Source: Phialophora verrucosa
Lineage: Eukaryota; Ascomycota; Eurotiomycetes; Chaetothyriales; Herpotrichiellaceae
Length of the DNA: 64,000 bases
Assembly (NCBI GenBank): GCA_002099365.1
Contig: MSED01000003.1
Coordinates: forward strand, 992,001 to 1,056,000
Direction: 5' to 3'
Made by a program: the position numbers and the translations under genes. The notes below the pieces were generated by a model. It searched no databases. It was not told where the DNA came from and saw nothing but the letters and a program-made list of their open reading frames with translations. Each line of letters begins with the position of its first letter. Position 1 is the stretch's first letter. Of this stretch, positions 54,757 through 64,000 are shown in pieces.

Positions 54757-56084
54757 ATGGTACGGACGCGGACTTGGATCTTATCAAATCGCCCCAAGGA
54801 GACTCCGACGTATTCCGGCCCAGATCCTACGTTCACGCTGATAGAGAGAGATCTCCAACCGCTTCAGCCAGGGCAAATTCTCGTCAAGGTGCTTTTTTTC
54901 TCGAACGATCCTGCTCAGCGGACCTGGATCAAATCCAGCGATGACCTCCCCAGCGATCGCCATTACGTCAAGCCAGTCGACCTCAACACACCCATGCAGT
55001 CGCGTGGTGTGTGCGAAGTCATCGAGTCAAGGAGTGACGCTCTGCCCAAGGGTACAACTATCCTGGCCCGCGTGAACTGGAATGAGTATGCTGTCCTGGA
55101 TGCCAAAGATGCCACCCCTTTATCGCCTCTGCCCCACGGTCTGAGCTTCTCACACTACCTTGGAGTCTTCGGAACGACAGGCCTTACTGCCTATTATGGC
55201 GTCGTGGTGGTTGGTGAGGCGAAACCAAGCCACCGTCTCGTTGTTAGTGGCGCCGCGGGCGCGACTGGTAGCATGGTCGTGCAGATAGCAAAAAGGGTTA
55301 GGACTTGACTCCCTCGCGGCACATGGCAATATGTATTAATACTGAGAGCACTCAACAGATCATCGGTGTCAGAGAGGTCATCGGGGTCGCCGGTTCGGAT
55401 GACAAGTGCAAGTTTGTGGTCGAAACGTTAGGCGCCGATAAGTGCCTGAATTACAGAAGCCCGTCTTTCTTCGATGACCTTATCAAAGCCACTGAGGGCT
55501 GTGTCGATATCTACTTTGACAATGTGGGAGTGAGTTGATGTTCCCGACCTGACTTTGTTTACAGTATCAAGAATCCATGTCCTAACATTACCAGGGTACA
55601 ATATTAGACGCCATGCTGGGCCAACTCAAGCAAAATGGAGTTGTTGTTGCATGCGGATCAATTTCGGGATACAACTCAGACAGGGGCACATTGTTGACGA
55701 GTAAGATGACTTCTCCAGTCCTTGGTCGTGCGTGCTTGCTAGAATGCCCTGACAACTAATCGAATTTCATCAGACTACTTCCAGGTTATCAGTATGAGAT
55801 TGCAGATCAGGGGATTTATTGCCGCCGACTATGTGCACAAAGCTCAAGAGGTGACGGAGATATTCATTCGTGCCCTCGAACAAGGGAAGCTGACTATCAA
55901 CGACGAGCTTGAACACGTAGTGCCAACCAGGTTTGAAGACGTTCCAAGGACCTGGTTGAAGTTGTTCGACGGATCCAACACCGGGAAACTGGTGACCAAG
56001 ATAATACCTCGACAACGAGGAACTCTCGACTGGAGTACTAGGGGTCACTCTGCCCTCACGAATGTAGTCTCCCTCTTGCTCTGA
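54757..56084 (+). CDS. MDR-family NADP-dependent alkenal/enone reductase
   Basis: Four exons (54757-55296, 55359-55529, 55595-55700, 55774-56084) give 375 residues. Start MVRTRTW. The lack of zinc-ligand Cys/His and the N-terminal FFSNDPAQRTWIKSSDD place it with leukotriene-B4-dehydrogenase/double-bond reductases. The nucleotide site is VVSGAAGATGSMVVQIAKR followed by GVREVIGVAGSDDKC and GADKCLNYRS. Then come YFDNVGGTILDAMLGQL and ISMRLQIRGFI. The enzyme reduces alpha,beta-unsaturated carbonyls with NADPH. The C-terminal end beyond about residue 350 is less conserved and slightly long. It is followed on the same strand by an SDR and a Zn2Cys6 gene. Confidence 0.88.
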
Positions 56085-56573
56085 GCCTGCGATAGATTGA
56101 TACAAAGCCGGAGGTCAATTTCCTAGCTCATCGCTGCTTGGCCTCAACAACTACATACACGCGGTATCTATGTTGATGCATCTCATTACGTGCGTGCTGT
56201 GAAGGTCATACATAGTGAAGACGTTTATCGCATACCAAAACGTATCCTGCTCGTAGGTCAGCAAAGTGAGACAAGCTCTGCATCAACCATGTACATGGCT
56301 GCGTTGTGGCCCAAGAGTTCGGCCCGGGCGGGCCCAATGTCTATGCCGGCGGCCCGTTTGGCCAACGGAGATTTTGTGTCCACGTATCTTTGGAATGACC
56401 ACAGCAGACAACCAGATACCGTGGTCGTACTAATTAAGCCCCTGGAGACTGTCGATTCTGTCGTTCAAGACTGGTATCTGAACCACGAAACGTCGTCAGA
56501 GCACTGGTTTGCATTTCTGGCTTGGGAAAGTAGATTTTGAACCAAGACTCAATCAACCAGGTAAGGAGGGAAC
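56085..56573. other. intergenic, SDR promoter
   Basis: About 490 bp between the reductase stop and the SDR start, same strand. The frame at 56190-56540 has no recognised family. No regulatory motif stands out. Confidence 0.4.
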
Positions 56574-57666
56574 ATGGTATTCACCGGTCTCAGGCTACTC
56601 AATGGAGGCGTTGCATTCATCACGGGTGCCGGTCAGGGTATGTGTGAGCTCGGTGTCCGCGTGTAATGCCCGAATAGAGTCTCAAAAAGCAGATTTGTAG
56701 GCATCGGAGAGGCCACCGTTTTTCAATTCGCCAAATACGGAGCTGCCTCCTTGGCGATCAGCGATATAAACTTGTCGTCTCTGGATAAAGTTGCGCAACG
56801 GCTCAGGGACGAGCACCCGCACGTAGAGGTGGAGGTCCTCTACATCGACTCGAGTGATGAGCAGTCAGTAATCCATGCTCACGAAGCCACCATCCGACGG
56901 TTTGGCCGGATCGACTATGCGGTCAATAACGCTGGGGTGGCAGGCCCATTTCTGCCGTCGGTGCACACGTCTCGAGAACAATTCATGTTTGGTATAGATA
57001 TCAACATGGTTGGAGTGTGGCTTTGCCAGCGAGAACAAATCAAGCACACGCTGAAGCAAGAAGGACTCACTCCGGGGCATGTTATCATTTCGTTTGCTTC
57101 CATGACCAGATTGTGTGGCTAATACCAGCGGTTGGTACAGGGCTAGCCGGGGCACGATAGTCAATTTGTCATCGATCTATGGCCACAAGTGTGCGAGATC
57201 GAACATCACATACGGTACTGCAAAGCATGCGGTGCTGGGTATCACTCGAAACGTGAGTCGTATCAACCATTTGGCCTGATTGCTGGATTCTTATCTCATT
57301 TGCAGGACGCGGTCAATTATGGCAAGGAGGGGATACGCATCAATGCTGTCTGTCCAGGGTGAGACATCTTCGTGGGCACGCTGCCGAACGTCTGTATCCT
57401 GACCACAAAAGGTTTATTGAGACACCGATGACCAAGCGACCGGAAGGTCCATCTGCAGGCATGCAGGCATATCTGGCTACAGTCCCTCTGGCACGTTACG
57501 GGCAGCCTGATGAAGTGAGGATTGTGGCTCGATCTCGACTTTGAGAAGCCTGATGGGACTGACATTTGTGCAGGTTGCGGACGTGATTTTGTTCCTATCC
57601 TCACCATTGAGTCGATACATGACCGGAACCGACATCATGGTAGATGGCGGATTCCGTTGTGTGTGA
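56574..57666 (+). CDS. short-chain dehydrogenase/reductase (SDR)
   Basis: Six exons: 56574-56637, 56701-57091, 57141-57252, 57306-57358, 57412-57514 and 57574-57666. They give 271 residues. Landmarks: cofactor loop AFITGAGQGIGEAT across the first intron, DINLSS (acidic residue after strand 2, so NAD is likely), NNAGVAG, Ser in VNLSSIYG, the YxxxK pair in YGTAKHAVLG, then AVCPGFIETPM, and the C-terminal SRYMTGTDIMVDGGF. The second intron (57092-57140) is the least certain. Its donor GTTTGC is weak, but this choice keeps the frame and removes a stop codon at 57120. It is probably part of a small group with the MDR reductase and the regulator that follows. Confidence 0.82.
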
Positions 57667-58206
57667 GCTTTCGAGAGGATTTTGCAAGATTTCCATCCCT
57701 TCCCCCCCACCGCCTCCTCCCCACCGCCTCCCCTCCGGAGTTATCGTACTCAGGTATTCCGGGGCGCCCAGGCTTGGCGGCTTCCTCCAGCCCTCGGCCC
57801 TCGGCCCGGCGTATCGTCCTTCCCCTCCGACGTCTTGTCACCAGATTTTAGTATTGTTCGCACGTCAGGTGGTAGAAGTCTCAACGTCTAGTGGTCATAG
57901 AGTCTTCTGAAATTAGGCAAGTGCGACTGATTCTTCCAATTCCCTTGCAGACTTGTTGGATGCGTTGGACCGTGTACCGTCATCTTGATGAGAAGGTCTT
58001 CCCAATGTCTTTGAAGCCTGCTCTCATAACACAGAGACGAAGCCACCCCTCCAGATCTATTGACATAGGATCAGGCGCCACCATTCCCCCTCTCTTCGCC
58101 CCACCTCCGGGGGCCCCGGAGCCCTTAGCAAAGACTCATATCATTACCCCAGTTCTCGGTCTCTATCAGATCCGCCGTTTCCCCAAATCTCTCCCCCCTG
58201 TACACC
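57667..58206. other. intergenic, TF3 promoter
   Basis: 540 bp between the SDR stop and the TF3 start. It contains long C-rich runs (CCCCCCCACCGCCTCCTCCCC region near 57705). No coding signal and no TCGG-N6-CCGA. Confidence 0.45.
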
Positions 58207-60730
58207 ATGTCGGATTCACCTCAGAAGACGCACATCCGCAGCGGCAGAGCCAGCAGAGCCTGTCTAAGCTGTCGTGGTCGGAAAGTCCGCTGCGATATCA
58301 CCTCCAGATCGCCTCAGCCATGCACAAACTGCACGTTAGATAACTTGCACTGTGTTCTTGCCCCTCGTGTGTATGGATTAATTGCATGTATGTGATTCAA
58401 AATCCTAAGCTTCAATCAGGTCGAGGCATAGCGGCCGACCGGTCCCGAGCCACAACTTTTCCGCGAACGCTCCAAGCCACTCGAGCTCGTCGCAAAAGCC
58501 ATCCGGCGCGATGGTCGATGTTCAACATCACACCAGCACCGCAATCATGCCCAACAATGCCCCTATTGCCACGACACAGGAGGTAAGCTAGTTCATACGT
58601 AATCTTGATCAAAACGCCGTTAACAACGAGACCCAGGAACGACAGCTATCCACGCTCGGCTCTCAAGCAAAATCGTCTGCCGCATTTTTCGGTGATGTTC
58701 ACGCGGGGCCAGAGTACGGCATGGAATTCTCTTTCGAGGCAATGGTGAATGACGAGGATATCTTTGGCCAATTCATGGATGTGTCCGATATCTGTGACCC
58801 CTTCTATCTAAATTCGGCTCCTTTCCACCCTGTACAACATATGCCAAATAATGACGGCGACTGTTCCAGCGGTGCTAGTGTCACAACACCGTCACCGGTG
58901 GACACTGCGTGCCATTTCAAGTCACCCTATCCATGGCTTCGAGACTGGTCACTACCCTATGCAAAGGATGATAGTAGGCACACGAAGCTTGTGCGAGAGA
59001 GAGCTTTCGTGCTCCCTAGCGCTGACGAGATTCAAACCTCGATTATGCTATACTTCACACACATGCAAGCCAGGCTCCCGGTTCTCAACGAACGCGAATT
59101 TCATCAACTTTTCACTGAAGAAGATCCCAAGCCTATCAGTTTGGCACTCTTGTACGCCGTTATTTTCATCGCCACCCCGGTAAGTATTGTGAGAATCCCC
59201 TTAGCGACCTCAAACCTGACAAATCCATCAGTATTTAGCAGCCGAGGGAAAGAGAGTGACTGGGTACAACACAATTTTTGCCGCCACGTGCGAGTTTTAC
59301 TCCAGAGCAGCCGTGAGTAGGAAAACCACCCGTTCATCTGGCCTAAAACTGACTGCCCGGAAGCTACTTTTAAAGCTTGGATGCGAAGATGACCCGTTGA
59401 GAAGGGTGCAGATATGCTTGCTTCTAAGCACCTATCGATCTTATGAGAACCGCTATTACGAGAACGAGCGCTATGTCACCACCGCTTACGACCTCCTGGT
59501 CGAAAACAGTGCTTTTCAACAGGGCTCCACTCCTTCCAATCCAGATCAGCTTGCCTGGAAGCGAGCGTGCATTTGTTTTCTGTCTCGGGCTGTCTGTTCA
59601 CTGATCGCTATCAAGAAAACGAGTCGGCCCGAAATGTTCGATTCGGCACTCCCCTTGTGCCCCAAGATCTCCGTGGACGATTTCCAGGAAGACTGTAGTT
59701 TCTCGTGGTACCTCAGCAAGGAGACCAAGCAGCAAACCTATCGACTGTTCGTGGCCATCTTCCAGCTTCAGATGCGCACGGCTGAACTAGGCAAGTTGCT
59801 GGTGTACCGGACCGCGCTATACACTCCAAACCAAACGCAAAACCTGACTGCGCCATCGACACCGGAACATTTATCTGTTGAAAACGTCGAGCTCAAGATC
59901 GATGAGTGGAGGCAGGACAACAGACAGCTTTTGGATTATGAGCCGCCCGACTCATCCTCTTCGACAGACTTCAAAGCCTTCAAGATAGCACATGCGTACA
60001 CGATGCTCTCCTACGAGTACGTCAAGCGCCACCTCCGTGCTCCCTGTCTTTCACGATATACGCCTCTTGGTGGCGGTTATTGACTTTTCCACAGGTATTT
60101 TAGGTCGGAACTATACCAAACCACCTTGATTGTGGATAAGGACGGTCTTACCTCGTGGGCAATGAGACTTCGCGAGGCCTCTCGCATGGCGCTTCGTGAA
60201 TCAGTGGCTGCAACTGTCGCTATCTTGGAAAACCTCGAGGCTCATGCCCTCTCCGCCTTTCTCCCTCCGGGAAGGTACGCGCTCCAATCTGCTACATCCG
60301 GGGATGTTTCCCATTCCCACAAGTGACACCCAACTAATGGGTAGCTAGTATCTGCTGCGTGATGATCCCCATGACCATCTTCTACGTCCACCTGAAAATG
60401 GCATCGAACTATGATCCGTTAATGCTGGAGAAGCTAGCCATGTGCTCCAGAGTGACGCGCACGCTGTCGAGCCTCTATGATCCTGCCGGCTTCTTCCACG
60501 CTTTGATGAACGCAACATTAGCCATGGTAGATCGATATCGGCTACCGTCAGAGCACCATGGTCACGGCCTGCCCAGCAAGGCTGACGACAAAGCGACAGA
60601 TGATTCGAGAGGAACGGGACAAGCTATTGTGCCATTGCCTGCACTCAGCCTACATTCCTCTATTATTCGGCTCCAAAATTTGGCCTACGCGAAGGGTGTT
60701 CCCGAGTCCGCGTATACCACTTCGAAGTGA
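58207..60730 (+). CDS. Zn2Cys6 transcription factor, FarA/CTF1-like (TF3)
   Basis: Seven exons: 58207-58370, 58420-58582, 58637-59179, 59232-59312, 59364-60016, 60095-60274 and 60349-60730. They give 721 residues. The zinc cluster is RASRACLSCRGRKVRCDI...PCTNC...LHC, with Cys19, 22, 29, 39, 42 and 49. The long third spacing (nine residues) and the RASRACxSCRxRKVRCD start are like the FarA/FarB and cutinase factor CTF1 group. The middle domain has ARLPVLNEREFHQLFTEEDP and LLLSTYRSYENRYY. The segment 59313-59363 is open in frame but is removed as an intron. FarA/CTF1 regulators control fatty-acid or cutin use. The convergent neighbour is a peroxisomal enoyl-CoA isomerase, which agrees with that idea. 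Confidence 0.88.
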
Positions 60731-60936
60731 TTTCTCGGACCATTTTCGAGCTGGTACCCACCAACAATAACCGGGATGAGCTGCTCTCTTGAGCTTACTT
60801 TTTCTCGCTCATTGTTCACCACACAAGCTGGAGAGGTCTCGCTGGTGATGCTCAACCAAGCATGATTCTGCTGCATCGCCTTGCATCTGGTCGCAATGTA
60901 ACGCGTTTGCATTAGTCCCGGCACGGGCTGTCATGC

Positions 60937-61876
60937 TCATAACCGAGCACCCTTCTTGCCCTCTTTGGCGCGGTCAGCCGTTTTCGCGGCCCTTGCCAAA
61001 CTCTCAACGACTCCCAAAGTCTCTTCAACCGTTTGTGATGCAAACAGGGGTATCTCTGGCTTCCTCATCAGAGCTTTCACATGCAGCATGCTAGAAGGAT
61101 CGAGGTTCTTTGAGAACAGGCACGTCTCAACTTCCACAAGCACTCTGTCGACAAATCGGTCCACATCGTTTCCAGTGTCGAAGACCTCGTTAATGAATCC
61201 ACATCGAACAAGCTCCTCGCACGGGATGCGTTTCGACATGATCAGTGCCTCGGCCGCGACTTTGAAGCCCATGCGCCGACTGAACAGGGCTGTTGAGCCC
61301 CCTTCCGCGGTTATCCCGATACTGGTAAAGGGACAGAAGAGGTAGACGTGGGGCATGGCGTATATAAAGTCCGAGTATGCGACTACAGCCGCTGAAAGGC
61401 CCACGCACGGACCATTCAAAGCAGTCACAAGTAGCTTAGGATGTGTATAGAATGCCTCGGTCACCTCGATGATGTGCGCGAGGTTCCGTAGCTGCGTTTG
61501 GCGAAACGGTGCACTCTGCGTCTGCAGTAGTGCTTCTTGTTGTACCGGTAGCGTAGAAGGCAGGCCATCGGTGTTACTATTCCTGCTCCATCTAATATCT
61601 GCACCACTGATCTTCTGTCAATATAGACTGCTTGTCGCCGCACTTTGGGGGCAGCAGCAGCATAATTCAGGGGGAGACTGGTGGTACTAATACGTACGCC
61701 GAGAACAGTCGGCCCCTGCCGGTCAACACTGTCACTACGATTTCTGGGTCTTTGGCAACTGTACGCATGCAGTCTGCGAGGAGGAAGAACCCTTCCGACG
61801 TGAGGGCGTTGAGCTTCGCCGGGACATTCAACGTGATGATAGCGATCCGTCCTCGATGCCTGACCGTGACAGACAT
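60937..61876 (-). CDS. peroxisomal enoyl-CoA hydratase/isomerase (Delta3,Delta2-enoyl-CoA isomerase type)
   Basis: Two exons (61876-61698, 61606-60937; intron 91 nt) give 282 residues. Crotonase landmarks: ITLNVPAKLNALTSEGFF, VLTGRGRLFSAGADI (the oxyanion loop, restored by splicing), LVTALNGPCVGLSAA and CPFTSIGITAEGGS, with the Glu in AEGGS that acts as base in Delta3,Delta2-isomerases. The C-terminal tripeptide ARL fits the PTS1 consensus, so peroxisomal import is likely. It moves double bonds so that unsaturated fatty acids can enter beta-oxidation. It converges on the FarA-like factor with only 206 bp between the stops. Confidence 0.88.
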
Positions 61877-62468
61877 TGTTGCGACCTCTGTATCTGACGG
61901 GTTGCGCTCGCGTTGGTGAGTTGGGTAAATTATTGTTCTAAGTTTCTAATTGTCCAATGCAGGATAGAAAGCCTCGCAGTGGCAAAAGACAGCCTCGGGG
62001 AGAGGTTTGCATGGGTTGCGTCTCATAGGATTGGTGAGGGCCGCTGGGAAGCCTCGGTCCGGGCAGAGTCTGGCTGTTCGCCGGCATCAAATAAGTCTCC
62101 GGCACATGTATGGCATGCTTCAGGCAGGTGACTGCAGTGCCGATAAGATTCGATTCCCTGTCAAGCAATCCCCTGGGGGTGTCAGCTCTGGGGTGCTGGC
62201 AGGACCCACCTTTCATTGTTGATTCCTAATGCTATACTGTAGGTAATAGTCTAAATTAGTCTAGACTGTTACTGTTCTCCTCGACAAAATAGCTAACCGC
62301 GCTTTGTTTAACTCTCTACAGTCACCGAAGCTGGACCATAGGCGCTCGCCAATATCAAAGAGGTGAGTCTGTTCGATTGTCCCGTCGAGGAAATCTCCTC
62401 CCTTCTGGCGGCAGCCTTTTCGATCTAACCCCTTATTTTCGGACACGGGACTGCTCTCATTCATTCGT
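61877..62468. other. upstream region of the isomerase gene
   Basis: About 590 bp. It should hold the isomerase promoter. No further feature is supported, and it may contain unreadable 5' debris of the transporter remnant. Confidence 0.4.
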
Positions 62469-62733
62469 TGGAGCTAGAACTACTACTACGTCTTCGTTGG
62501 CGGCTCTTTTCTCTTCCTTGTCGTGGCGTACTTCTACTTCCCATAAGTCCTCCATCACACCACTCTACCCCGAAACAAAACCGCGGGCCTGCCCCCAGCT
62601 CGATACATCTTCCCGAATCTGTAAGCCATGGTCGCTGATCTAACCTTGTGCTCTGCCAGTGAATTCAGAATGACAACTCTCGAAGAGATTGCGGCCGCCT
62701 TTGGGGACAGGGTTGTCTTGCTAACCGAGAACG
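62469..62733 (+). pseudogene. MFS sugar-transporter C-terminal remnant
   Basis: The plus-strand frame from 62469 has a stop (TAG at 62475) and then YYYVFVGGSFLFLVVAYFYFP. This resembles the last membrane helix of fungal sugar transporters, before the PETKG loop. About 126 bp later, TTLEEIAAAFGDRVV matches the conserved tail after that loop. The gap has the form of an intron (62543-62668) with a proper acceptor (AATTCAG), but the expected donor GTAAGT reads ATAAGT. No upstream helices are recognisable. It is the tail end of a dead transporter gene. Confidence 0.5.
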
Positions 62734-63400
62734 TCCTGCGGTCGAGAATGCGGTCATGGAGGACAAGGGTGGAGCCATGCAAGTGGAGAGCACCACCACG
62801 GCGCCACACAAGGTCTAGTAGCTCCTGTGCCGCCTTCCAGGCAGAGGAAACGGATGTTGCTTTGACGGGGATGAGCATTCGTGGTCTTGGGCGGTGGTAG
62901 CCGGCCCGTCACGTGGATAGTTCGGATCATGTGTCTGCGTCGCAGGGACTCTTGGGCTGTATTGAAACGAACGTGGATGCTTGAAATTGCAGGACAAGTG
63001 CCTCTGCGGAGACCCAGGATGCCCCTCATGCTTCGAATCAGTCATCGACTTCCTTTGCTACCGAATATTCGCTCATTACTCGCATGCTCTTCTATACCCT
63101 GAAGGTGCCAAAATTGGCTAGAGCTACTTCCCGTCCCAGCGAACGCCCCACTGCTCGCAGCCCCTTTAAGGCTAGCGTGAGACTTCTAATTGCTTTTAGC
63201 TTCAGTCCCAGTGTCGGCGGTTTTCAACATCGTCATCGTATCCACCGTCGTAGAAAACATTATTGTATGCTTGATCTCCCCGCAGATTGCCGCTACACGG
63301 TGCAAAGGCCAACTGCCTCTCGAGTAGCTTTGAAATCAGGCTGCGGCAGTGAAATCGGATCGTTGGTCTCGAGACAGATCTCGCATTCCGAGCGGGTGCT
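62734..63400. other. no gene supported
   Basis: About 670 bp with short frames on both strands and no recognised family. Confidence 0.45.
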
Positions 63401-63778
63401 TCACAATCTCACTAGACCCTTGAATCTTCTCTGTAGTGATTGGATCACTACGCGAGCGTGCGCAAAGTGCCTCAGATCACCATTTACAGCATCAATCTGA
63501 AAATACTCATCCACGACTGCTACAAGCAGTTGGTGAGCGATAGCGGTCGGCGGTGGCAACGTCAAACCGCAGCCTCCGAGGTCATGGACTGACTGATATC
63601 CTTCTGTATCTGTCTGCGCCCCTAACGCTTGTCTGACCTCAGCAAGCCGAAACCACTCGGCGGCCTCCAACTCAGAATCGATGTCAAGCTTGATGATTTC
63701 ATCATCTGCTGATCGTGCCCGACCAATAACTCCAACCATCAAGTTCGCAGGGAGGGGCCAGGGCAGCACGTTGTCCAT
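63401..63778 (-). pseudogene. NADH-pyrophosphatase (Nudix) C-terminal fragment
   Basis: A 125-residue frame whose first half, LPWPLPANLMVGVIGRA then LDIDSELEAAEWFRLAEVRQAL and PPPTAIAHQLLVAVVDEYF, matches the region after the Nudix box of Npy1/NudC-type NADH pyrophosphatases. The Nudix box itself (GX5EX7REUXEEXGU), the zinc ribbon and the N-terminal domain are absent. So the fragment cannot be active. It begins three bases after the stop of the ubiquitin hydrolase and in the same frame. Probably a transposed or truncated remnant. Confidence 0.55.
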
Positions 63779-63781
63779 TCT

Positions 63782-64000
63782 TCATGCTGGAGCCAGCACG
63801 AGTAGACTGAAGCCTGAATCGCGCCCTACGCGTTGAATAAAAGTCCGAACCGCCAACAGGGCAGTCTCGGAAAGCACGTCATCCACCTCGCTAAGGAGGC
63901 CCCAGTCTACCGGCCCCTTTTTGTCGCCATCTAGCTCGTAGAGGTGATCATTTTTGTGAGATTTGACGAAGCAGACGTAATGGAAATCGACCTCGTCTTC
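63782..64000 (-). CDS. ubiquitin C-terminal hydrolase (peptidase C12), 3' end only
   Basis: The last 72 codons of a gene that begins beyond the right edge. The frame reads EDEVDFHYVCFVKSHKND, then HLYELDGDKKGPVDWG and FSLLVLAPA before TGA (63784-63782). In UCH enzymes the catalytic His lies in the FHYVxFV strand and the Asp in LYELDG; both are present. The catalytic Cys would be upstream, out of the window. The enzyme removes small adducts from the ubiquitin C-terminus in the cytosol. This is a housekeeping gene and may mark the edge of the accessory region. Confidence 0.85.
   Translation of the reverse strand, partial: EDEVDFHYVCFVKSHKNDHLYELDGDKKGPVDWGLLSEVDDVLSETALLAVRTFIQRVGRDSGFSLLVLAPA

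Noticed and set aside
59313..59363. In-frame open stretch in TF3 read as exon
   Set aside because: It has GTGAGT, a CTGAC branch and an AG end; removing it gives a normal regulator domain.
1..64000. CRISPR arrays, bacterial operons, rRNA genes or complete transposons
   Set aside because: None seen. No regularly spaced repeats, no terminal inverted repeats with a transposase, and all well-supported genes have fungal structure.

Overview
The window is nuclear DNA of a filamentous ascomycete (Pezizomycotina). Genes are split by many short introns (about 48-160 nt, GT...AG, with CTNAC-like branch points). Zn2Cys6 regulators, a peptidase S28, a tannase/feruloyl-esterase family protein and a Gpr1/Fun34/YaaH carrier are all typical of this group. 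Species cannot be read from the sequence. Most exon structures were rebuilt by hand from splice signals, phase and family resemblance; nearly all sum to whole codons, which supports them.

Left part (1-7.2 kb): the 5' end of an alpha/beta hydrolase, a small protein with an acylation-type N-terminus (MGCCC), a secreted S28 peptidase with a C-terminal RDEL, and two decayed genes (ferric-reductase-like and 2OG-Fe(II) oxygenase).

Central block (7.4-31 kb): a dense metabolic cluster. It holds a cupin, an amino-acid permease, a Baeyer-Villiger-type flavin monooxygenase, an FMN 2-hydroxyacid oxidase, two 293-residue class II aldolase paralogues on either side of a Zn2Cys6 regulator, a class III aminotransferase, a D-2-hydroxyacid dehydrogenase, a glutamate-1-semialdehyde-aminomutase-like enzyme, RidA and an ACC-deaminase-like enzyme. 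Six exact copies of the palindrome TCGG-N6-CCGA sit in its promoter regions. By eye I found no other copy in the 64 kb. This marks the block as a probable single regulon for catabolism of an unidentified amino compound, handling amine, imine, 2-oxoacid and both hydroxyacid stereoisomers. I regard it as the candidate undescribed system.

Right part (31-64 kb): gene remnants, an ACMSD-like amidohydrolase, a second Zn2Cys6 factor, a metallo-beta-lactamase-fold hydrolase divergent from a P450, an orphan Zn2Cys6 protein, a tannase/feruloyl esterase, an acetate-type carrier and an NmrA pseudogene. Then follows a second small group: an MDR reductase, an SDR, a FarA/CTF1-like Zn2Cys6 factor and a peroxisomal enoyl-CoA isomerase. 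The edge holds a sugar-transporter remnant, a Nudix remnant and the 3' end of a ubiquitin C-terminal hydrolase. Several pseudogenes between intact genes suggest a fast-changing accessory region.
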